Assembly: GCA_030430105.1 (NCBI GenBank)
Contig: JAUIFW010000029.1
Coordinates: 1-10,226, forward strand
Direction of reading: 5' to 3'
From: a bacterium
GTDB taxonomy: Bacteria; Patescibacteria; Gracilibacteria; 1-14-2-50-48-13
Length of the DNA stretch: 10,226 nucleotides
Both the position numbers and the translations under genes were made by a program. Numbering within the stretch: position 1 is the first letter of the stretch; the number at the start of each line of letters is the position of its first letter. The notes under the pieces were generated by a model. It was not told where the DNA came from. It saw only the letters and a program-made list of their open reading frames with translations, and did no database searches. Of this stretch, positions 7,301 to 10,226 are shown piece after piece.

Positions 7301-7552
7301 AGACGTAGATGTGATACTGTCTACATCATCCAGATCATCGAGCTCCTGCTCAAGAGGTGTGGTAATAAGCTCCTCTACATCTGTAGGAGAAGCTCCACTA
7401 TACACTGTACTTACCGTCGCGATCGGAATCTTTACCTCTGGGTTCGACTCAAGGGGTAAACTCTGCAAACTCCCCCAGCCAAGCAGCACAATGAGCGCTA
7501 CCAAAAGTGAGGTAATTCTCCATCTCTCTATGAAAAATTTCCAGATTTGCAT
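4364..7552 (-). CDS. RND-family efflux transporter (AcrB/MdtB-like)
   Basis: A 1062-residue inner-membrane pump with the full RND layout: TM1 (about 14-30), first porter domain, TM2-TM6 (from about 338), TM7 (about 534-555), second porter/docking region, TM8-TM12 to the basic C-terminus. Family motifs include YSGASPTDVEELI, NMNFPVGS, LGIVVDTS in TM4 with the proton-relay Asp D403, and VVVNDAIVLID in TM10. The second canonical TM4 Asp is T404, and the canonical TM10 Lys position is N946, followed by D947. An insert in the C-terminal porter/docking region holds C761 and C779, a likely disulfide; the only other Cys is C972. I start it at 7552, one base after the adaptor stop. The longer frame to 7624 would overlap the adaptor by 71 bp and add an N-terminus unlike RND proteins. 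The substrate cannot be told from sequence. Confidence 0.93.
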   Translation of the reverse strand: MQIWKFFIERWRITSLLVALIVLLGWGSLQSLPLESNPEVKIPIATVSTVYSGASPTDVEELITTPLEQELDDLDDVDSITSTSSEGVSVIVVQFEAGADLKDSVRELQDEVKKAQVRLPDDASESIVAEISLDDRPIINVSIVGNATTEEVAYWGEQLQEELESISGVLEVDLAGVDKEEVQIFVDRGKLANLELTLGQVLSTLRSENMNFPVGSVLVDTLSYQVSFKGQLKTPEQISQVPILEREGQTIVLGDIAEVRRSLPLPTSSSSIYIPGEGERNAVSLSVKKQTGANVTEVADTVRERAEIFGEEELPTSFDAIITGDRSVFVREDVAILASSAMQTVLIIAIILFLALGVKEALLVGGSIPLIFLITFIGLSSLGFSLNGLVLFSLILSLGIVVDTSIIMIEGMFEARERGLNARDAALDAVKTYRAPLVSGTLTTMSAFFPMTLMTGITGEYVKFIPLTINVTLIASLFVALFIVPAIGSWVYAKFKDAKKKEPILGKYIQPLRVWYEKHLLAILRNRSLKKRWVWGMVAAFVLSLMLPILGFLKLQLFPPVDIDFFYVNVELPVGTKLEKTEEKMELAKEIIFQRPEIESVVSSSGAGGSHLGRITVNIVDGSERALLSYEISEQLREEFQQISGARVEIEELAAGPPVGAPIEARLFGDSLDLLETTAQDLVTLLKGIPGTQEVESSVSVGTGEFVLAPKREALRYYGISAQNLASELRTLVFGADVMSFLEAGEEIDVRIRGDFRLESCREDTLVQVEEAVGNQVLCESVPRSVKDIEGYLISTQRGLVPVSELASVELAPNITEIQHQDTETVVYVRSSVNAETVPTVVVEEVQDKIASGEFEIPEGVRLDFGGETESTTESFESLGRAMNIGIFLIAFILVLQFQSYRQPFIILGTLPLALIGVFFGLALLGRNFSFPGFIGIVALMGVVVNDAIVLIDRMNQKRKEGELIQSVVEACSERLQPVILTTLTTALGVLPLAFADEVWGDLAWTIFFGMLFATTLTLLMVPILYTSLYNGKKRFRRTRRLLGWVWSRLGHLVRRVLPEKT

Positions 7553-7553
7553 A

Positions 7554-9794
7554 CTATTCAAAGAGTAACTGAATCTCACGGCCTTGGTCCGAATCCTCGA
7601 AGAGTCGTCCTCCATCCGCGGCAATGTATTCTCCTGTATCTAGCCCGGCGAGTACTTCTACTACCGTACCTTCTACATCTCCAAGGGTAACTTGTCTTTT
7701 CTCTAGTACTCCTTCTGTCACTACCCAGACATAACTTTCCGTACCCTCTACGACCACAGCTTCGAGAGATACGTATGGGCTGTCTTGCTTTAACCCTCTT
7801 GGGGAAAGAGTAAACTCGATCGGTACCATGGTTCCTGGAATAAGATCGGCATTGCTTTGTGCAATCTCCACGATGATCTTTCCTGTCTGAGGATTGGCAT
7901 GGGTAGCAATCGCATCGATCTCATCGAAGTATCGCTCATTGATGAGGACCTCATCTCCCTTCTCCATGAGCTGGGCAGTCTCTACTGACACTCCTACAGA
8001 CATACGTACAGCCTGCTCCTCTTCAAGCACGAGCACCAAGGTGTTGCCCGAAAGAGTGTCTCCTTCTACAACTTCTACCTGGGTAATAACTCCCGCAAAA
8101 GGTGCCGTGATTTCTAGGTCCTCAAAGGCATCTTCAGCGGCTGTGAAAGAGCTTTGCGCATTTGATAGTGCGTTTTCGGACTGAGCTTCCTGGAGCTTCG
8201 CATTCTCCTTACTAGAAGTAAGGGCTGCTTTTGCCTGCTCAAGCTGTGCACGTACGTTTTCCTCTGAAAGTTCAAGTTGCGCGGAGGCTAGATCGATAAC
8301 CTGCTCAAGATTATCCTTGGCATCCTCTACGCTGAGTCTTGCCTGTTCCTCTTGCTGCCGCGCCTGTAACCTAGCTCTTGCCAGGGTGTCCTCATAGGAT
8401 TTCTCTGCAAGTTTTAGCTGCTGCTTGGCTTGTGCCTGAAGCGTTTCCGCCTGCTCAATTGTAGAGTCATACGAGATTTTGGCATTTTCAAGAACCAAGG
8501 AAACTCCTTCCACCTGTTGCAACTGATTATCCCTTGCAATGATTGCGTTTTCTAGGCCTTGCTCTGCACTCAGAAGATTTTGCGTATTGTTCGTCTTGGT
8601 CTGCTCCAGGGTTGTAATTGCCGTGTTGATACTGTTCGACATCCCGTTGAGTGTCGTAATCTGCCCTGTCACTGCAGAAAGGTGCTGTGACAAAAGGGAC
8701 TGCGGATACGCAAGCCCTGTAAGCGAATTGTCCAAGGCAATTTTGAGTTTCTCGCCTGTCTCCTGAGCCTCTGCTACGAGCTCTCTTGCCTCATCAGCAG
8801 TAGGGTCTTCTGGATACTGCTCTAGGCTCTCTAGCAGAACTAGCATGGCAAATTCCGCTTCTCGCTTCGAATTGGGGTCCTTTACTCCTAGGTAATACTC
8901 AAAGGTATCATTACCACTATCAAAGTTATCCGACACCCCCAGGATCTCATCAAAGGTAAGGGCAGACTGACGTACCTGTGCAAATACATTCGATACAGCA
9001 TTATCAATCTGATCCTGTGCTGCGATTTCACTTACTCGCACCAGTTCCTTTATTTGCTCTAAAGTATCCTCTGCTGCGCTAATAGATGTACCAGTAGACG
9101 TATCAGAAAGCTCCACTTGTAGCTCTGCACTCGCAAGCTGGTTCGCGGCCTGTTTTCGCAAGGTTGCTGCCTGCTCGAGAGAAGAATTGTAGCTGATTCT
9201 CGCTAGCTCTAGGTTTACCTCAGCATTGGCATTACTTTCACTTAGCGTCTGCTCATTGGACTCTAGTGCTTGGTTCAGCCTTTGCTCAGCAGACTCAAGC
9301 TGATTTCTCGCGTTTTCGATAGACTGTGCCTTGGAGGCGCTACTTTGTTGCTCTGTCAGTGGCACAGATTTCTCAGCAAGGTTCTTGGAAGCCTCTGCAG
9401 AGGCAATATTAGCTTTTGCAACAGACTCTGTAGCTTCTAAGCTCACCTTTGCATTATCCAGTGCTGTCTTTGCGGCAAGGTACTGCTCTTCAACGGTTTC
9501 ATTGTTGATGCGTACCAAAAGCTGCCCTTCTTCCACCCGATCTCCAGGTCGGACATATATGGTCTCCACATCTCCTCCACTCGCTGTACGAATCTCTCGG
9601 CGTGTTTCTGCCTCTACGCGAGCCATGAGGGTTATTTTTTCCTCAAACCCAGCATGTACCCTAGTCGCAGGCACCTCTGGAAGCGTGGCTCCCGTAGCTG
9701 TTTCTACAGGTTCACCTCCGGTGCAAGACATCACGGCCAATATAAGAATCACTGCAAGAGCTATACCCTTCCAAGTGCGCTTTACTGTATCCAC
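7554..9794 (-). CDS. HlyD/AcrA-type efflux adaptor lipoprotein with very long coiled-coil hairpin
   Basis: A 746-residue periplasmic-adaptor (membrane fusion) protein; AcrA-like proteins are usually near 400. A signal peptide ends in VMSC, making C24 (its only cysteine) a probable lipidated residue. The split lipoyl domain is at about 53-97 (GGDVETIYVRPGDRVEEGQ) and 557-592 (ITAPFAGVITQVEVVEGD), followed by beta-barrel and membrane-proximal domains (593-746). Between the lipoyl halves lie two Ala/Gln/Glu-rich coiled-coil arms (about 103-260 and 395-556) and a distinct tip segment (about 261-394) containing FDEILGVSDNF and a Tyr/Pro/Asp-rich stretch. Adaptors link the pump to an exit channel, and this one would extend unusually far. 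It starts with GTG at 9794: no in-frame ATG lies between the upstream TAA (9819-9821) and M22. Its TAG is 1 nt from the RND start, so the two are co-expressed. Confidence 0.92.
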   Translation of the reverse strand: MDTVKRTWKGIALAVILILAVMSCTGGEPVETATGATLPEVPATRVHAGFEEKITLMARVEAETRREIRTASGGDVETIYVRPGDRVEEGQLLVRINNETVEEQYLAAKTALDNAKVSLEATESVAKANIASAEASKNLAEKSVPLTEQQSSASKAQSIENARNQLESAEQRLNQALESNEQTLSESNANAEVNLELARISYNSSLEQAATLRKQAANQLASAELQVELSDTSTGTSISAAEDTLEQIKELVRVSEIAAQDQIDNAVSNVFAQVRQSALTFDEILGVSDNFDSGNDTFEYYLGVKDPNSKREAEFAMLVLLESLEQYPEDPTADEARELVAEAQETGEKLKIALDNSLTGLAYPQSLLSQHLSAVTGQITTLNGMSNSINTAITTLEQTKTNNTQNLLSAEQGLENAIIARDNQLQQVEGVSLVLENAKISYDSTIEQAETLQAQAKQQLKLAEKSYEDTLARARLQARQQEEQARLSVEDAKDNLEQVIDLASAQLELSEENVRAQLEQAKAALTSSKENAKLQEAQSENALSNAQSSFTAAEDAFEDLEITAPFAGVITQVEVVEGDTLSGNTLVLVLEEEQAVRMSVGVSVETAQLMEKGDEVLINERYFDEIDAIATHANPQTGKIIVEIAQSNADLIPGTMVPIEFTLSPRGLKQDSPYVSLEAVVVEGTESYVWVVTEGVLEKRQVTLGDVEGTVVEVLAGLDTGEYIAADGGRLFEDSDQGREIQLLFE
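8403..8477 (-). repeat. Internal coiled-coil repeat, copy in the descending arm
   Basis: Adaptor residues 440-464 begin ISYDSTIEQAETL and match residues 200-224 (9123-9197) at 15 of 25 positions with no gap. The two copies lie at similar distances from the tip, so they would face each other roughly across the hairpin. This points to duplication within the arm or to strong selection on one coiled-coil register. Confidence 0.6.
9123..9197 (-). repeat. Internal coiled-coil repeat, copy in the ascending arm
   Basis: Adaptor residues 200-224 begin ISYNSSLEQAATL and are the partner of the copy at 8403-8477. The identities are concentrated in ISY, EQA, TL, QA, QL and AE, more than general Ala/Gln/Glu composition would readily give. 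Confidence 0.6.
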
Positions 9795-9803
9795 TTTACA
9801 TAC

Positions 9804-9824
9804 GTTAAAATAGTTATCTTAACT
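9804..9824 (-). promoter_or_regulatory. Overlapping dyads upstream of the efflux operon, possible operator
   Basis: AGTTA-TCT-TAACT (9812-9824) is a perfect 13-bp inverted repeat, and GTTAA (9804-9808) also pairs with TTAAC (9819-9823). The site begins 10 bp upstream of the GTG and would lie in the early leader or over the -10 region of the adaptor gene, a usual place for a TetR/MarR-type repressor of an efflux operon. No regulator gene is in the window. The AT-rich composition raises the chance of coincidence. Confidence 0.4.
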
Positions 9825-9848
9825 TAGTAAAATACCACAAAAAGTCAA
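9821..9848 (-). promoter_or_regulatory. Tentative promoter of the adaptor-RND operon
   Basis: On the minus strand TTGACT (9843-9848) matches five of six -35 positions. The best -10 is unclear: TAAGTT (9821-9826) at a 16-bp spacing matches only three of six, and TAAGAT (9816-9821) is too far at 21 bp. A promoter is needed here because the operon begins at 9794 and the next gene is divergent, but its exact position is uncertain. Confidence 0.35.
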
Positions 9849-9866
9849 GGTAAAACCTCTACTATT

Positions 9867-9882
9867 TGTAACAAATATTACA
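9867..9882 (+). promoter_or_regulatory. TGTAA-6 nt-TTACA dyad upstream of the P-type ATPase, possible operator
   Basis: A 16-bp inverted repeat with perfect 5-bp outer arms lies in the -25 to -37 region relative to the predicted ATPase transcription start and midway between the divergent genes. A regulator bound here could act on both. It does not match a metal-regulator box that I can name with confidence. Confidence 0.35.
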
Positions 9883-9888
9883 GCGCTC

Positions 9889-9897
9889 TGGTATACT
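9889..9897 (+). promoter_or_regulatory. Extended -10 promoter of the P-type ATPase gene
   Basis: TGgTATACT is a good extended -10 element (TGnTATAAT with one mismatch). No -35 hexamer sits at 17 bp; TTGTAA (9866-9871) lies 20 bp upstream. Transcription would start near 9904, leaving only about 9 nt before the ATG at 9913 or about 18 nt before the ATG at 9922, with no Shine-Dalgarno. Confidence 0.55.
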
Positions 9898-9912
9898 TTG
9901 TCTGTATTTTTA

Positions 9913-10226
9913 ATGATTACTATGTATACGGGGCTATCTTCTTCCTCTCTTCCAAAACTCCGCGAAAAATACGGCTATAACCGCATCGAGGCTAAGGAAG
10001 GTATCCATCCCATTCGTATATTTTTCAGCCAGTTTACTTCCCCGCTCATTCTCCTTCTCGTAGGAGCAAGCCTTTCCCTCTTTGCCCTCTCCCAGTGGAC
10101 GCATGAGGACAGTACACTTGATGTGGTACTTATCCTGATTATTGTTCTACTTTCTGGGATCAGTGGGTTTATCCAGGAATACAAGGCTGAGCGTAGTATA
10201 GAAGCCCTCAAGAACATGGCGGCACC
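9913..10226 (+). CDS. P-type ATPase, cation (Ca2+-type, PMR1/SERCA-like), N-terminal part (3' partial)
   Basis: About 104 residues are visible before the gene leaves the window. They match the N-terminus of type II cation P-ATPases: the short N-domain GLSSSSLPKLREKYGYNRI, then a basic/Pro segment, FFSQFTSPLILLLVGASLSLF for the first membrane helix, a second hydrophobic stretch (VVLILIIVLLSGISGF), and the conserved stalk GFIQEYKAERSIEALKNM leading into the actuator domain. The family uses ATP to pump cations, most often Ca2+ out of the cytoplasm. The ion-binding and DKTGT residues are outside the window, so a Na+/K+- or Mn2+-type pump is possible. Two in-frame ATGs (9913 and 9922) are candidate starts; the later one fits the short leader better and loses only three residues. 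It is divergent from the efflux operon and shares its control region. Confidence 0.88.
   Translation, partial: MITMYTGLSSSSLPKLREKYGYNRIEAKEGIHPIRIFFSQFTSPLILLLVGASLSLFALSQWTHEDSTLDVVLILIIVLLSGISGFIQEYKAERSIEALKNMAA

Noticed and set aside
7553..7624. A 24-residue N-terminal extension of the RND protein
   Set aside because: It would overlap the adaptor gene by 71 bp and precede the normal RND N-terminus (MQIWKFFIERW); the ATG at 7552, one base after the adaptor stop, is the better start.
9331..9813. A 160-codon plus-strand open frame opposite the adaptor gene
   Set aside because: It mirrors the repetitive Ala/Gln/Glu codons of the coiled coil, has a Ser-rich composition, and runs into the divergent control region.
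682..9924. UGA recoded as glycine, as in some Gracilibacteria and Absconditabacteria
   Set aside because: No gene stops at TGA, but all reach full family length without an in-frame TGA, and glycine uses normal codons. The split thioredoxin-fold gene is interrupted by a frame change at a TAG, not a TGA. Absence of TGA stops in seven genes is only weak evidence.
1..10226. CRISPR array, tRNA, rRNA, insertion sequence or attachment site
   Set aside because: No regularly spaced direct repeats, tRNA-like cloverleaf, transposase frame or terminal inverted repeats could be seen on either strand.

Overview
This window looks like chromosomal DNA of an uncultured Patescibacteria (CPR) bacterium, possibly on the Gracilibacteria/Peregrinibacteria side. 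The assignment rests on the style of the DsbA-like protein (N-terminal anchor, Ala/Pro linker, then an HVRGNKDA...YSDFDCPYC core), the two-TM thioredoxin-fold protein, the lipoprotein-type efflux adaptor, and the lack of Shine-Dalgarno motifs. It is an inference, of moderate to low confidence. The genetic code appears standard: all visible stops are TAA or TAG, and no gene is interrupted by TGA. Base composition looks moderate and even, with no island-like shift, insertion sequence, tRNA or CRISPR array.

Layout, left to right. (1) The 3' end of a plus-strand gene for a RecB-like PD-(D/E)XK nuclease domain, probably the tail of a UvrD/AddA-type helicase-nuclease. It converges on a minus-strand gene and the two share a TTAA in which both stop codons lie. 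(2) A minus-strand block read right to left from about 9.8 kb to 0.68 kb: an HlyD-type lipoprotein adaptor with an exceptionally long coiled coil; an RND transporter; a SufS-like class V aminotransferase; a two-TM thioredoxin-fold protein split by a frameshift; a membrane-anchored DsbA-like protein with its own promoter and a strong terminator; and a small four-TM protein carrying a CxxC. (3) A 118-bp divergent control region, then the start of a plus-strand P-type (Ca2+/cation) ATPase running off the right edge.

How they may work together. Adaptor and RND pump are one transcription unit (1 nt between them) and form an export machine. The next genes concern cysteine sulfur and extracytoplasmic thiol/disulfide chemistry. 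The pump carries a Cys-pair insert in its outer domain, which the neighbouring oxidoreductases could oxidise. The small CxxC membrane protein is a candidate quinone- or membrane-side partner for the DsbA-like protein, because no DsbB or VKOR is visible here. These functional links are inferred from gene order and cysteine placement.

The observations most worth following are the frameshift separating the thioredoxin CxxC from its membrane anchor, the roughly 160-residue coiled-coil arms and tip domain of the adaptor, the two-cysteine insert in the pump, and the CxxC membrane protein beside dsbA.
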